DNA of 36,680 bases from an uncultured Flaviramulus sp. (lineage in GTDB: Bacteria > Bacteroidota > Bacteroidia > Flavobacteriales > Flavobacteriaceae): positions 1 through 36,680 of the forward strand of contig CANKVS010000043.1 of NCBI GenBank assembly GCA_947487155.1, given 5' to 3'. The notes under the pieces are model-generated. The model was not told the origin of the DNA, did not search any database, and saw only the letters and a program-made list of their open reading frames with translations. The translations under genes and the position numbers were made by a program. Each line of letters starts with the position of its first letter. The first letter of the stretch is position 1. This document shows, piece by piece, positions 26,201 through 36,117 of this stretch.

Positions 26201-28429
26201 CATCACCCATTTATCCATGGTATCAGCATCGTATAAGGATTCTCCAGAAGGTTGGTTGGTTGTGTTTGTTCTGTTAGGATCAGTCGTATTACTACTGTTA
26301 CCACTACTATAACGGTTGGTTGTAGCATCAGACCCCGGTTTTGTGTACTTTCCGCAAAGCGGTGTCCAAGTAGAACCATTAGTAGAGCCTTCAATTTGTA
26401 CATAATCAAAATTACGTTCTAAATCCCATTTAGCAAAAAATTGTATAATAGCCGCAGAAGATCCTGATAAATTAACCCCAGAATTTAAAGTTAAAGTATT
26501 AGATTGATTATTATTATAAGCCCCGCTAGGAGAATCTGTGATAGCAGTGGTGCTGTTACCATTATAATCTGTAGTAGTAACAGTTCCCCAAGAACCACCA
26601 GAGGCACTCCAATTAGTTAAGTTATCTGTATCTGGGTTATCTGTAAATAAAACAGTAGGGTTATATGCTTTAATAATGTTGGCTCTATACATGACATAGC
26701 CATCATCATTAGATAATGTAACTTGAAACTCAATTTCATCATTTGGTAAAATACCAGCATCAAGGGTATATGCTGCAGTAAGTGTACGTTGTTCTAATTT
26801 ACTCCAACCTGTTTGTGTAACAGGAGGTATTATAGACGTAATATTAGCAGATACAGGGGTTACATTTAAAGTAATATCACCTAAAGTTTGTCCTAAATAT
26901 TCTAGTCCAAATTCTAAATTACCAGAAGTAGCAGAAATATCACTAGGATTTAAGTCATGAAATTGTGCAAACTTCCCACTGTGATAAGCATTAACAAAAT
27001 TCATTCTCACAGCCCTTTCCGCAATATTAACAATTTGAGTAGCATTAGGCCAAAAGCCACCTTCGCTACCATCCCAAGCCCCATTTTCAGGAGCTAAGGC
27101 AAGAATAGCTTTTCCAGAACCTGTAGATCCATTCACATCAGCTACTCCACCAAGCATCCAGTCGCTCATATCGCCATTAGCAATAGTTAAGATATCAGGT
27201 GCTTCCCCATAAATATACCTGTTAAAACGTGTCATGTCATGACAGAACTTGTGGTATTCTGCTTCTCTTCCAGATGGAGGAGCCCCAGGATACCCATTAT
27301 ACGCATGTGGAATAAGATTAGAGGTGGCATGATGATTCATAGCCGTTTTAAACTCTCTAGTTGCCGAAAAATTTCTAACAATTTGAGTTTCAGGTTCAGA
27401 AAACGCATTAGGTCCTCTATAAGTATTACTACTTTGTGTGCTCGAAGACCCGCCATAAATGGGATTAGACCCCCAGAAGTAATCATAATTTCTATTAAGA
27501 TCAACCCCTCTTAATACATTATTCCCTGTATTATAAGGCCCTAAGTTTTTGCGTTGCATTCCACCACCACTAGGTGCTATTTGCTCATTCCACATTAGAC
27601 CATCAGGGTTAGCAACCGGAATAAAATACATTTCATGATTATCTACTAAGTTTTTAATACCAGCATCTGAGTTATAATTTTCTAAAACATACCACATATA
27701 GTATATTAAATTCATCATAGAACTTACTTCTCTAGAATGTGTCATTCCTGAGTATAAAGATTCTGGTTCGTTGGCTTCATCAACATCAGGATTGTCAGAA
27801 ATCCTGACATAATAAATAGGTTGTCCCGCCCAAGTATCATAAGCCCCTCCATTAGTATAAGAATTACCATGAGTTACGGTACCTGGAGACGCATCTGTTT
27901 TAACCGAAATAAGGTTAGGATATAAGGCACGCATTTCGTCTAACTCGGTTAACATTTCGCTATAAGTTAAACAACCTCCCATAGACCCTAAGTTAAAGTT
28001 GGTTGGTACTGCCCAATTAACTTCAGAGCAGCCTTCATATTGAATAAAATTATCAATACTCTCGCTTTTAGTACTTAATGATTTACTAGCGGTTTTAGAT
28101 TGTGATTTTTTAGCTTCTAATTGCGCTTTAGCTATAGGTAATTCTGTAGCATTTCTATTTTTATAGTAACCAATAAGATCATCAATTATAACAGAATAAG
28201 CTATATTGTTTTGGTTTAAAGCCTTCAACTCACTAGCACCAAGTTCAAGAATTAGGGTGTTGTCTTTAAAAATAGCACCACAGGATAAATCAATACCAGC
28301 GTCTTTAACTTTTAAAAGTTGGCTTTGAGTTGGGTTGGTAATTGAAATCCTTTTAGAGACAATTGATTGAGAGAAACTTAACTGTACTATTAATAAAAAT
28401 AGAACACTAGAGAGAGTAATTTTTTTCAT
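23234..28429 (-). CDS. T9SS-exported M14 zinc carboxypeptidase with Ig-like repeats, 1731 residues
   Basis: Extracellular metallopeptidase. The signal peptide is about 1-20 (LLIVQLSFS-Q). Residues 21-140 are propeptide-like. The M14 domain (about 150-485) has the zinc pair H231/E234 in MTHSREVSS, R313 in GVDLNRNYDYFWG, the third ligand H367 in MNHHATSNLIPHAYNGYPG and the general base E448 in LALAPENGAW. All are present, so it should be active. Then come a jelly-roll-like segment (600-800), a fibronectin III module (VTTSNITTVSATINWDNIP onward), a MAM-like domain (ESFENTLGDWTQS) and five 82-residue DUF5011-type Ig-like repeats (1067-1476). A further MAM-like domain carries FRLRCDASGN, as in the N-terminus of the next protein. 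The last 75 residues are a type A sorting domain (LYPNPVKDGVLNI, IINMLGQVV). It is probably a protein-degrading exoenzyme; anchoring is inferred. Confidence 0.93.
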   Translation of the reverse strand: MKKITLSSVLFLLIVQLSFSQSIVSKRISITNPTQSQLLKVKDAGIDLSCGAIFKDNTLILELGASELKALNQNNIAYSVIIDDLIGYYKNRNATELPIAKAQLEAKKSQSKTASKSLSTKSESIDNFIQYEGCSEVNWAVPTNFNLGSMGGCLTYSEMLTELDEMRALYPNLISVKTDASPGTVTHGNSYTNGGAYDTWAGQPIYYVRISDNPDVDEANEPESLYSGMTHSREVSSMMNLIYYMWYVLENYNSDAGIKNLVDNHEMYFIPVANPDGLMWNEQIAPSGGGMQRKNLGPYNTGNNVLRGVDLNRNYDYFWGSNPIYGGSSSTQSSNTYRGPNAFSEPETQIVRNFSATREFKTAMNHHATSNLIPHAYNGYPGAPPSGREAEYHKFCHDMTRFNRYIYGEAPDILTIANGDMSDWMLGGVADVNGSTGSGKAILALAPENGAWDGSEGGFWPNATQIVNIAERAVRMNFVNAYHSGKFAQFHDLNPSDISATSGNLEFGLEYLGQTLGDITLNVTPVSANITSIIPPVTQTGWSKLEQRTLTAAYTLDAGILPNDEIEFQVTLSNDDGYVMYRANIIKAYNPTVLFTDNPDTDNLTNWSASGGSWGTVTTTDYNGNSTTAITDSPSGAYNNNQSNTLTLNSGVNLSGSSAAIIQFFAKWDLERNFDYVQIEGSTNGSTWTPLCGKYTKPGSDATTNRYSSGNSSNTTDPNRTNTTNQPSGESLYDADTMDKWVMEEILIDATENSFLLGATNAQFRFVFDSDNTNRADGYPTTFDGFIFDDFKIISIDVPCVTTVPNGVTTSNITTVSATINWDNIPSANYDLRYKETSSSTWIDVNGLSEATTNLTGLTAATNYEVQVRSNCGSGSNSAYSSSVNFATLDDLGCTGGISNYPYAESFENTLGDWTQSTNDDQNWTIDASGTPSANTGPSSAIEGSYYIYVEASGNNTGYPNKRSIINSPCFDLSGLSEATFSFNYHMYGATDMGTIDLEASIDDGVTWSSIWNQSGNQGNSWFSVDVDLTAYTGSSVQLRFNRFVGSTWQADIAIDNIKLSGVEGQDTTAPVITLTGASTINLNIGDVYTEQGATANDNIDGDITANIIIGGDTVDANTAGTYTVTYNVSDAAGNAATTVTRTVNVVPDTTAPVITLTGASTINLNIGDAYTEEGATANDNIDGDITANIVIGGNIVDGNTAGTYVVTYNVSDAAGNAATTVTRTVNVVPDTTAPVITLTGASTINLNVGDAYTEEGATANDNKDGDITANIVIGGDAVDTNTAGAYVITYNVSDAAGNAATTITRTVNVVPDTTAPVITLTGASTINLNIGDAYTEEGATANDNIDGDITANIVIGGNIVDGNTAGTYVVTYNVSDAAGNAATTVTRTVNVVPDTTAPVITLTGASTINLNVGDTYTEQGATANDNIDGDITANIVIGGDTVDANTAGTYAVTYNVSDAAGNAATTVTRIIIVTSIPTTVVLHEGYFESGWDGWSDGGSDCARQADALRSYEGNYSIRIRDNSGIASSMTSPSFDLSPYNEVEFSFYFYANSMENNEDFWLQYNDGSGFTTIATWARGTNFNNGSFENRVVTLNASNYNLVSNGQFRLRCDASGNNDHIFIDQVVITGNGSNNAARNIITKIANAPEEQIIVENKNNFKLYPNPVKDGVLNIILSKNASNMSYRIINMLGQVVNQGITTKEIIVDNLEAGVYYIEVNDGKEKMTKRFVKE
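24002..25231 (-). repeat. Five tandem 246-bp repeats in the M14 gene
   Basis: Units of 82 codons begin with DTTAPVITLTGASTINLN and end with RTVNVVP (the fifth ends differently). Limits are about 25231, 24985, 24739, 24493 and 24247 down to 24002. Units 2 and 4 encode identical protein and differ at only about six of 246 bases, with a shared exact run of about 128 bp. Confidence 0.92.
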
Positions 28430-28684
28430 GTTTGGATGGTTGTTTTAGGTTGAAAATGATGTTGAATTTAATATTTTTTTATTAAAAAACAGAACGATAT
28501 TTTCATTGTTTTTTATAAAACAGCAATAAAATATTTTTTTACGGATTACCCATAACAACAACAAAGATAAATCTTACAAAAAATGTTTTTTAATTGAAAA
28601 AGTTCTGGTAAATACGAAAAAAAACCATCAAGAGTTAACTTTTGATGGTTTTAAAAAGATTATAAAGTTTTTAAAATTGATTAA
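28430..28684. other. Gap between the M14 gene and the 2417-residue gene (255 bp)
   Basis: AT-rich. A minus-strand TATCTTTG (28562-28569) fits TAnnTTTG and would give the M14 gene a leader of about 130 nt, but no -33 TTG is at the right distance. The only other feature is the terminator at 28621-28652. Confidence 0.4.
28621..28652 (-). terminator. Terminator of the 2417-residue gene
   Basis: AAAACCATCAA (28621-28631) pairs perfectly with TTGATGGTTTT (28642-28652), with further A residues to the left that become a T-run on the minus strand. It starts 33 bp after the gene's stop. Confidence 0.9.
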
Positions 28685-31600
28685 TTAGTTTACTAATACT
28701 TTTTTAGATAGTGTTTTATTTTCCGTTTCAATTTTTAAAATATAAGCACCAGTTGTAATATGTTTTGTTTTAAATTCTAAATAATTGTCATTTGTGTTAG
28801 TATCAATTTTATAAATTGATTGTCCTAAAATGTTATACATTTTTACTGATTTAATGTGTTTAGATTTAGGGTTATTTATAACGATGCTTTCTTTTTCGTT
28901 AGAAAAGTATGCTTCGAGATTTATATTTTCAAAATCATCTGTACTTAACGAAATATTTGAAGATGCATTTTTAAAAGTTAATTCAAAACGCTCTAAATAC
29001 TCACCTACATTCAAAAATATTTCATAATCACTATGTTTTAAATCGTGATAAATATCTAATTCTTTATCATGAAGATAAATATTTGTGTTTGAATCGACAT
29101 TTTCTATGGTTTCAATTTTTATTGTAGCTAATCCGTCTTTATTTATTTTAGTTCCTAATGGAAGTATTTGTTCTTGATTGAAGTGATTGACGCCTTGAAT
29201 AACAAATTTGTTTTCCAAAAAGACCCAAAACAGATCTTCATCATTATCTTCAATAAGTAGTGCGTCATAGCCTAAATCGAAATTATTTGATGCGTTTTCA
29301 TCTACTCCTACCAATAGTTGGCGGTGGTATCCGTTAGGAGAATCAAACGAAAGTCGAATTCTTTGCCTATTGTCAGCACTTTTATTTGTTGAATTTGATT
29401 TGTTTTTGGATGACTTAAAGAAAACAGATCCTGTATTTGGTAGTCCTGTTACAATTTCTTTTTGAAAAATACGTTGGCTATTTTTAAATGTAATGTCTCC
29501 TCCTAAAACAGGGTTAGTTAAGCCATCGTCTGTTAAACTCGGATCTAAAATTGAAGATACAAAAAAGCCTTGTCCAACAGGAATGTATCTTTCAGGAATT
29601 TTAGTCCCTAATTGCCCACTAGCATTAATTCTACTATCATTAGAAACGGCAGGTGCGCCACCAATAAGCGTATAGGTTGCATAACCACCTTCATAATCTC
29701 TTAAAACATGTGAGTTATTAGCAAAGTGATCCCAAAAATAGAGTGCTCCATTTATAACATTTGTTGCTCTACCTGCACCGTCACCTGTGTTATCTAATAT
29801 AAATTCGTTAGCATCTATTGCAGACGGGTATGGGTTACCAACTAAATAATCATTTCCAGCAGCCATGGTTAATGTAATGGTACCATTATTTGGTTTTCCA
29901 TCAAAAACATAATTTTGTACATCTGTAAAAGATGATCCTGAGCTTTCAACGCCCTTCATAGTAAAACCTTCGCCTACTAATAATGTTCCTGTGCTTCTTA
30001 CATGCTGCCATAAAGAATAGGTGTCTGCAGTTAAGTTTGAATATTTCCAAATCCAATAATCTGCAATACTAATATCCGATCCAGTAACACTTCCGTTATA
30101 ACCAGATGTTAAAAAGGATATGTTATTTGGAGATGCTGATATTGTTCCATTTTTTATAGTATTATCTGTAAAACTATAGCTATTATTGTTAGAGCCAGTA
30201 ATGCTTCTACTAACAGGAGAGCTCCAATAATTATAGGTGTATAAATCTTTTGTGCCTTGTTGATCTCTTTCAAGGTTGCCGCTACTATCTACATCTAAAT
30301 CACTGTCATCTGTTTGAATGAGTTGAGATTCCCCTTCAAGGTCAATAGTTCCGTCAAGTCTTAAATAATGTGTAACTGTTAAGCCATTTCCTGTATTTGA
30401 AGCTGTATTTCCATTAACTTGAATCTCTCCACTATTAATTATTAAAGCTTTTACAGAGCGTTCTCTTCCAAGGTTAGTGTAAGTATCTATAGTTATATTG
30501 TGATTTGTTTCAACAATATTCCAATCAATAGGTGAACCATTTACAATAGATAATGCGTTAGGTAAAGTTTGTACAGTATTGTTTAACCAAGTTGCATCAG
30601 TATCCCAAGCACCATCGGCTTGCGATTGATAGGGTAGTGGAGCTGTTTGATGGTCTACGGTGTTTAAGTTTCTTAAGGCTCCTTGAATATTATTTCCAGA
30701 CATATCATCAGTATTTGTATACGTATATACAGACATTGGATAATACCCTGCTAAATTAGCCCAAGGAATTGTACTTATTTCATTTTTAGTAATTGATGTA
30801 GGAATAACGTCTCCATACTCTAACGCTAAGGTTACATCATTCATGATTTCTTGGTTCATGATGTATTTAAGTTGATCTGGAGAAAGCGCAGTATTCCAAA
30901 TTCTTACTTCATCAATATTTCCAGCAAAATAATCTGTGGTATTTGGGTCGTATCCATCTGCCGCTGCAATTAGAAATTTTTGTGATGTTGCAATTGGAGA
31001 TGGGAATGGTGGAGTAATAGGAATAGTAGCTGCAGAAGTATCAGCAACACCATCAATATAAAGTGTTGCATTTCCGTTATCATAAATAATAGCTACTTGA
31101 TGCCATTCGTTTTCTGGTATAGCTACTGAAGATGTAATTGATGCCACACCACCGTTATAAGTAAAAACAAGTCTTCCTGTTCCGTTTATTCTAAAATCGT
31201 AGCCTTCAGTAAAAGCAGCATCTCTTTTAGAGAATATTGAAGCGTTTGTAGTACCCGAATCTCTTTTAATCCATGCAGATAAAGTAAAGGCACTAGTATT
31301 TAAATTTAAGTTATTCTCCATGTCAATATAATCAGCAGCTCCATCAAAATAAACAGAACGTTCTACAATAATTTGTGGTGCATAACCAAAAGTGATATAT
31401 TTTGTACCATTAAAATTGTAATCTGCTCTTAAATTGCCACTTCCATCTGCTGTCATTACTCTATAGTCGGCTGTAGGATCAAAAACTCCAGTGTCTGATA
31501 TGAACATATAGTAATTTCCAGGAGGTGTAATATTTCTTATTGCATTTTGAGGGATACTTACTTTACAAGACGGAATATCTCCACCATTTTCAACAACTTT

Positions 31601-34600
31601 CCAAACACGTTGCATCGCAACAAATGAAACTGGAGTAGATAGTCCTGAAATACCTGCACTCATATCAACACTTATAGCTGTTGCTGCTAGGTTTATGTCT
31701 ACACCGTTATTACCCCAAACTAAATATTCTCTATCATTAAAAGTTGTTGGGTTTGATGCGATATTATCGGAGTTTGTATTATAAACATCAGATAAGCCAA
31801 TGGTTAAAATTCCATTAGTTAATGTTGGTCCAAAGGCATCAGTGCCATCAGATGTTATATTTTGACTTTTAGATTGTTTTTGGTTTAATTCTGAAGCATC
31901 ATCACGCCCAATTCCAGCAACATCATGATTATAACCAGAATTAGCAATAGCGTCCCAAATAACAGATCCTTGAGAATCAACATAATCAGTATCACATTCG
32001 TAATCAAATGCTTCTTTAGATGTTCCAAATTCTTTTAGAGTTACGCCATATTTAATAGCTAAGTAACTCTGAATTTTTTGCTGATTTGGAGTAGAATTTG
32101 GGCTAGAATAACTAGCAAACTCCGTGATTTTTCCATCTAAGAATGAACTAAGAGCATGCCCATTAATTGAGAACTGACCTGCACCTAGTGTATATCTTAA
32201 GTTGTCGAAATCGGCGTGTAAAAGGTCTGTTCCAGTACCTGTTGTACCTGTTGTACCTGCATGGTTATCAATTCTTTTACCGTTATAGTAAATTTCACTA
32301 ATGGCAGGTGAAACAGCAGTATTAGATTTTATATTAAGTATCATAACATCTGTACCAATATTGTTTGTTGATGCAGGGGCATAAGATCTGCCGTAAGAGT
32401 CAACTCCAGGTGTAGTACCACTATTAGCATAAGAACTTAATAAATGGGAAATTAAATTGTTACTATTAAATCTTGAAGAAATTCTTCCAAACCCTAGTCC
32501 AGTTCCGTCAACACTAAACCCAGATTTTGTAAACTTTCCAGAAACAGGTACTTGTGTATTAGCCGTTGTTTTATCAAATGTGTTATTTGTTTGCACAACT
32601 ATCCAATAATCTTGTGTCCAGTATCCTCCTTTTCCTTTCATTGTATTACCAGTAACTTTATCAAAATCAATAATAGGATTGTAGTTTATGTTATCGGTTA
32701 AGTTGTTTTTATATGTTGGCCTTGTACTTCCGTAAGATTCAGCATCATTATCAAAAGCTTGATCGCCCCACGACGTTAAATTAGAGTTATCTGTTGTTGT
32801 GCTAGTACCAGCATCAGACTTTAGCCATAGTTTTAAGTTATTGTTTGCATTACCAGGTCCATAAGTTGGGTCGGAAGGAGCAGTTATATAATCTCCTTTT
32901 ACAAATATGTTATCAATAGCTACACCAACACCTGTGGTAGAAGTATTACTAGCAAAAAGGACTCTGATCCATACAGTTGTTTGATTATCTAGTGCACTAC
33001 TTGGTATAGAAGCTTCCATAAATTTGGAATTACTATTAGTACTTTCATTATTTAAACCAGACCACCCATGTTCATTGGCTCCAATAGCTGTAATATCTGT
33101 GTCATTATACCAATTAATGCCAGAACCATTACTACCTAACCTAGTCCAACCCGTAGCACCTAAAGGGTCTGTTGTATATTGTACTTGAACACCATCTTCT
33201 ACATCAGAAGTTGTATCATGTCTAATGTCCATGTAGAATGTCACATTATCAAATCCTGAAGTTGAAATAGCAGTAGGGCTAGTTATATAAGTTTGATAAT
33301 CATTCCCATAACTGTTAAAGCTATTAACTCTCCAATAGTTTCCTTCTGAAACTAAAGTAGGAGAAGTTTCGTAAGTCCAAGAACCATTTTTTAATGCTGC
33401 TGTACTAGAAGTCCAACCTCCATCATCAGCATCAAAGTTTTCATAATAAATAGTATGACTAGGTAATCCTCCTGAAACTCCAGTACCTTGAATATCGAAG
33501 TTATATGGATTTTCATCACTATCATTATTTGCAATACTAATACTTGCAGTTCTTAAACCAGCAAGACTAGGATTAAACGTAATATTAAAAGTTGTAAAAG
33601 CGCTTCCAGCTATTGAAGCTGTAGGGTTTGCTGTAAGTGTAAAATCTGCAGCGTGGGCTCCAGAGATACTTACGTAGGGAGAACCGCCTGTTAAACTTAA
33701 AGATGCTGTACCTGTATTTCGTATAGTAAAAGTTTTAGTATGTGTTCCTCCAGTTAGGTTTATAGAACCAAAATCGGTATCGTCTAATAAGCTTGGTGTT
33801 ACATCACCATCTACAATACTTATAGCATTACCTTCAATATCTATTTCTGGCACCCCAATTACCCCAGATCCTTGTATTACAAAAGTATATGGGTTTTCGT
33901 CGCCATCATCATTATCAATAGATATGGTGGCTTGTACATTTGTAACAACTGCTGTTGGCGCAAATCTTACTACAAAAGTAAGGTCACCACCACCATTAAC
34001 AATACTATTAGCACTAGGTTGTGTTAAAATGGTAAAAGCGGTATCACCACTAATATCTACTATAGGTGAGCCCCCAGTTAAATTTAAAGTAGCCGTACCA
34101 ATATTTTGAATGGTAAATGTATGATCAACCGTGGAAGCTATTACAACATTTCCAAATTCAGTATCATCACCAGCAGTAGGCGTTGTATCATTATCAGTAA
34201 TTGTAGTTGCGTTACCTTGAATATTTATTTCTGGAGCAGGAGTAAATGAAGACCCTTGTACTACAAAGGTATATGGGTTTTCATCGCTATCATCATTATC
34301 AATAGATATGGTGGCTTGTACATTGGTTACATCTGTAGTAGGAGCAAACCTTACAACAAAAGTTAAATCACTCCCACCACTAGCAATACTATTCGCACTA
34401 GGTTGTGTTAAAATGGTAAAAGCAGCATCACCACTAATATCTATTAAGGGTGACCCTCCAGTTAAATTTAAAATAGCTGTACCTGTATTTTGAATTGTAA
34501 ATGTATGGTCTAAAGTTGTTAAAGTAGTAATTGAACCAAATTCAGTATCATCACCAGCAGTAGGCGTTGTATCATTATCAGCAATTGTAGTTGCGTTGCC

Positions 34601-35938
34601 TTGAATGTTGATTTCTGGCGCAGGAGTAAATGAAGACCCTTGTACTACAAAGGTATATGGGTTTTCATCGCTATCATCATTATCAATAGATATGGTGGCT
34701 TGTACATTGGTTACATCTGTAGTAGGAGCAAACCTTACAACAAAAGTTAAATCACTCCCACCACTAGCAATATTATTCGCACTAGGTTGTGTTAAAATGG
34801 TAAAAGCAGCATCACCACTAATATCTACTAAAGGCGTACCTCCAGTTAAATTTAAAATAGCTGTACCTGTATTTTGAATTGTAAATGTATGATCTAAAGT
34901 TGTTAAAGTAGTAATTGAACCAAATTCAGTATCATCACCAGCAGTTGGAGTCGTATCATTATCAGCAATTGTAGTTGCGTTGCCTTGAATATTTATTTCT
35001 GGAGCAGGAGTAAAAGAAGATCCTTGCACTACAAAAGTATATGGATCTTCATCACTATCATCATTATCAATAGATATGGTGGCTTGTACATTGGTTACAT
35101 CTGTAGTTGGTGCAAATCTTACAACAAAAGTTAAATCGCTACCACCACTAGTAATATTATTGGCACTAGGTTGTGTTAAAATAGAAAAGGCTGCATTACC
35201 ACTAATATCTACTAAAGGCGTACCTCCAGTTAAATTTAAAGTAGATGTACCTGTATTTTGAATAGTAAATGTATGATCTAAAGTTGTTAAAGTAGTAATT
35301 AACCCAAACTCAGTATCATCACCAGCAGTTGGTGTAATATCTCCATCAACTATATCTGTACCATTACCTCTAACGTTTATTTCTGATCCATAACCTTCAA
35401 TCAAGATTTCATCAATATATAAATCATCTCCATTGCCACTAGCATCACACCTAAACCTAAATCTAGATGTTGAAGTAAAAGAATATGTGCCTCCATCATT
35501 AATCGTTACACTTACATTAGACTGAGTTACATTATTGTTGAAATCAATTGTATAAATATATTGAGCTATTGGTGTGACATTCCATGTACTACCACCATCG
35601 TTAGAGAATTCTATAAAGAAATCTTCACTGGAGTTGTTAAATGCTATTGTTTGATAGTCAAATGTTATATCTACTGAAGAGTAAGGAGTTAAATCTATAT
35701 TATTAGTAAACATTATAGATCCAGTATCATTATCTTGTAGGTTAGCTGAATCTACACCAGACATGATTGAACCAGAATCTAAAAAACAATCTATACCACT
35801 ACTATTCCACATTGTAAAAGGGAAATTACCAGTTTCAAAATTTTCAAAATCAATTGTAGTTTGAGAGAATGCATTTGCAGTACATAGTATACCTATTATA
35901 AGCATAATATACTTTAATGAAGAAGCAATCTTTTTCAT
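28685..35938 (-). CDS. Giant multidomain T9SS cargo protein, 2417 residues
   Basis: Large surface or secreted protein. The signal peptide is about 1-25 ([12 protein letters not shown]). Residues 28-185 are a MAM-like domain with [20 protein letters not shown]. Residues 186-825 are five repeats of about 128 residues of the choice-of-anchor D type ([18 protein letters not shown], then [20 protein letters not shown]). A choice-of-anchor J-like domain starts near 831 ([12 protein letters not shown]). An LWLKSDAG domain starts near 1035 and continues through [21 protein letters not shown] LamG domain lies near 1528-1680 ([16 protein letters not shown]). From about 1760 to the end it is paralogous to the 1090-residue protein, ending in a sorting domain ([24 protein letters not shown]). 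No catalytic site was recognised; adhesion or glycan binding is inferred. The promoter is upstream at 35980-36011. Confidence 0.88.
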   Translation of the reverse strand: MKKIASSLKYIMLIIGILCTANAFSQTTIDFENFETGNFPFTMWNSSGIDCFLDSGSIMSGVDSANLQDNDTGSIMFTNNIDLTPYSSVDITFDYQTIAFNNSSEDFFIEFSNDGGSTWNVTPIAQYIYTIDFNNNVTQSNVSVTINDGGTYSFTSTSRFRFRCDASGNGDDLYIDEILIEGYGSEINVRGNGTDIVDGDITPTAGDDTEFGLITTLTTLDHTFTIQNTGTSTLNLTGGTPLVDISGNAAFSILTQPSANNITSGGSDLTFVVRFAPTTDVTNVQATISIDNDDSDEDPYTFVVQGSSFTPAPEINIQGNATTIADNDTTPTAGDDTEFGSITTLTTLDHTFTIQNTGTAILNLTGGTPLVDISGDAAFTILTQPSANNIASGGSDLTFVVRFAPTTDVTNVQATISIDNDDSDENPYTFVVQGSSFTPAPEINIQGNATTIADNDTTPTAGDDTEFGSITTLTTLDHTFTIQNTGTAILNLTGGSPLIDISGDAAFTILTQPSANSIASGGSDLTFVVRFAPTTDVTNVQATISIDNDDSDENPYTFVVQGSSFTPAPEINIQGNATTITDNDTTPTAGDDTEFGNVVIASTVDHTFTIQNIGTATLNLTGGSPIVDISGDTAFTILTQPSANSIVNGGGDLTFVVRFAPTAVVTNVQATISIDNDDGDENPYTFVIQGSGVIGVPEIDIEGNAISIVDGDVTPSLLDDTDFGSINLTGGTHTKTFTIRNTGTASLSLTGGSPYVSISGAHAADFTLTANPTASIAGSAFTTFNITFNPSLAGLRTASISIANNDSDENPYNFDIQGTGVSGGLPSHTIYYENFDADDGGWTSSTAALKNGSWTYETSPTLVSEGNYWRVNSFNSYGNDYQTYITSPTAISTSGFDNVTFYMDIRHDTTSDVEDGVQVQYTTDPLGATGWTRLGSNGSGINWYNDTDITAIGANEHGWSGLNNESTNSNSKFMEASIPSSALDNQTTVWIRVLFASNTSTTGVGVAIDNIFVKGDYITAPSDPTYGPGNANNNLKLWLKSDAGTSTTTDNSNLTSWGDQAFDNDAESYGSTRPTYKNNLTDNINYNPIIDFDKVTGNTMKGKGGYWTQDYWIVVQTNNTFDKTTANTQVPVSGKFTKSGFSVDGTGLGFGRISSRFNSNNLISHLLSSYANSGTTPGVDSYGRSYAPASTNNIGTDVMILNIKSNTAVSPAISEIYYNGKRIDNHAGTTGTTGTGTDLLHADFDNLRYTLGAGQFSINGHALSSFLDGKITEFASYSSPNSTPNQQKIQSYLAIKYGVTLKEFGTSKEAFDYECDTDYVDSQGSVIWDAIANSGYNHDVAGIGRDDASELNQKQSKSQNITSDGTDAFGPTLTNGILTIGLSDVYNTNSDNIASNPTTFNDREYLVWGNNGVDINLAATAISVDMSAGISGLSTPVSFVAMQRVWKVVENGGDIPSCKVSIPQNAIRNITPPGNYYMFISDTGVFDPTADYRVMTADGSGNLRADYNFNGTKYITFGYAPQIIVERSVYFDGAADYIDMENNLNLNTSAFTLSAWIKRDSGTTNASIFSKRDAAFTEGYDFRINGTGRLVFTYNGGVASITSSVAIPENEWHQVAIIYDNGNATLYIDGVADTSAATIPITPPFPSPIATSQKFLIAAADGYDPNTTDYFAGNIDEVRIWNTALSPDQLKYIMNQEIMNDVTLALEYGDVIPTSITKNEISTIPWANLAGYYPMSVYTYTNTDDMSGNNIQGALRNLNTVDHQTAPLPYQSQADGAWDTDATWLNNTVQTLPNALSIVNGSPIDWNIVETNHNITIDTYTNLGRERSVKALIINSGEIQVNGNTASNTGNGLTVTHYLRLDGTIDLEGESQLIQTDDSDLDVDSSGNLERDQQGTKDLYTYNYWSSPVSRSITGSNNNSYSFTDNTIKNGTISASPNNISFLTSGYNGSVTGSDISIADYWIWKYSNLTADTYSLWQHVRSTGTLLVGEGFTMKGVESSGSSFTDVQNYVFDGKPNNGTITLTMAAGNDYLVGNPYPSAIDANEFILDNTGDGAGRATNVINGALYFWDHFANNSHVLRDYEGGYATYTLIGGAPAVSNDSRINASGQLGTKIPERYIPVGQGFFVSSILDPSLTDDGLTNPVLGGDITFKNSQRIFQKEIVTGLPNTGSVFFKSSKNKSNSTNKSADNRQRIRLSFDSPNGYHRQLLVGVDENASNNFDLGYDALLIEDNDEDLFWVFLENKFVIQGVNHFNQEQILPLGTKINKDGLATIKIETIENVDSNTNIYLHDKELDIYHDLKHSDYEIFLNVGEYLERFELTFKNASSNISLSTDDFENINLEAYFSNEKESIVINNPKSKHIKSVKMYNILGQSIYKIDTNTNDNYLEFKTKHITTGAYILKIETENKTLSKKVLVN
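33464..35383 (-). repeat. Five choice-of-anchor D repeats of about 384 bp
   Basis: The period is 128 codons, each unit starting EI(N/D)(V/I)(R/Q/E)GN. Units 2, 3 and 4 are closest to each other; unit 3 differs from 2 by a handful of residues. Units 1 and 5 are more diverged, as expected when repeats grow from the middle. The period is repeated in antisense open frames at 33924, 34308 and 35076. Confidence 0.9.
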
Positions 35939-35948
35939 GAGAGGTTAA

Positions 35949-35965
35949 ATTTAGTTTGGGACTAA
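35949..35965 (-). promoter_or_regulatory. Leader hairpin shared by two T9SS genes (copy 2)
   Basis: ATTTAGTTTGGGACTAA is identical to copy 1 over 17 bp and lies 10 nt before the ATG. The inverted repeat here is five perfect pairs (TTAGT/ACTAA) rather than seven. Confidence 0.6.
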
Positions 35966-35979
35966 TTATATTTATTGCA

Positions 35980-36011
35980 CAAATGTAAGATGTTACTCTA
36001 TGAAATGCAAA
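35980..36011 (-). promoter_or_regulatory. Promoter of the 2417-residue gene
   Basis: On the minus strand TTTG, 20 nt spacer, TACATTTG (35980-35987), an excellent match to the Bacteroidetes consensus. The start should be near 35976, with a leader of about 38 nt that contains the shared hairpin. An 11-bp direct repeat ATGAAATGCAA (36000-36010 and 36020-36030) overlaps and precedes the -33 box. Confidence 0.75.
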
Positions 36012-36064
36012 AAAAATCGATGAAATGCAATTAGTGTTTTTAAATACTTGATTTACAATGAAAT

Positions 36065-36098
36065 AAAAAACAGGTTTTTGTTTAAAAACCTGTTTTTT
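36065..36098 (-). terminator. Terminator of the last T9SS gene
   Basis: A 15-bp stem, AAAAAACAGGTTTTT with AAAAACCTGTTTTTT, around GTTT. The A-run is a T-run on the minus strand. It lies 20 bp past the stop of the partial gene. Confidence 0.9.
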
Positions 36099-36117
36099 AT
36101 TATAAGAAAAGCATATA

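Noticed and set aside
26203..26409. Minus-strand open frame of 68 codons within the M14 gene
   Set aside because: Same-strand, different-frame shadow of the long coding sequence, with no start context or homology.
33924..35261. Plus-strand open frames of 60-90 codons inside the giant gene
   Set aside because: They recur at the 384-bp repeat period and are antisense shadows of the anchor-D repeats.
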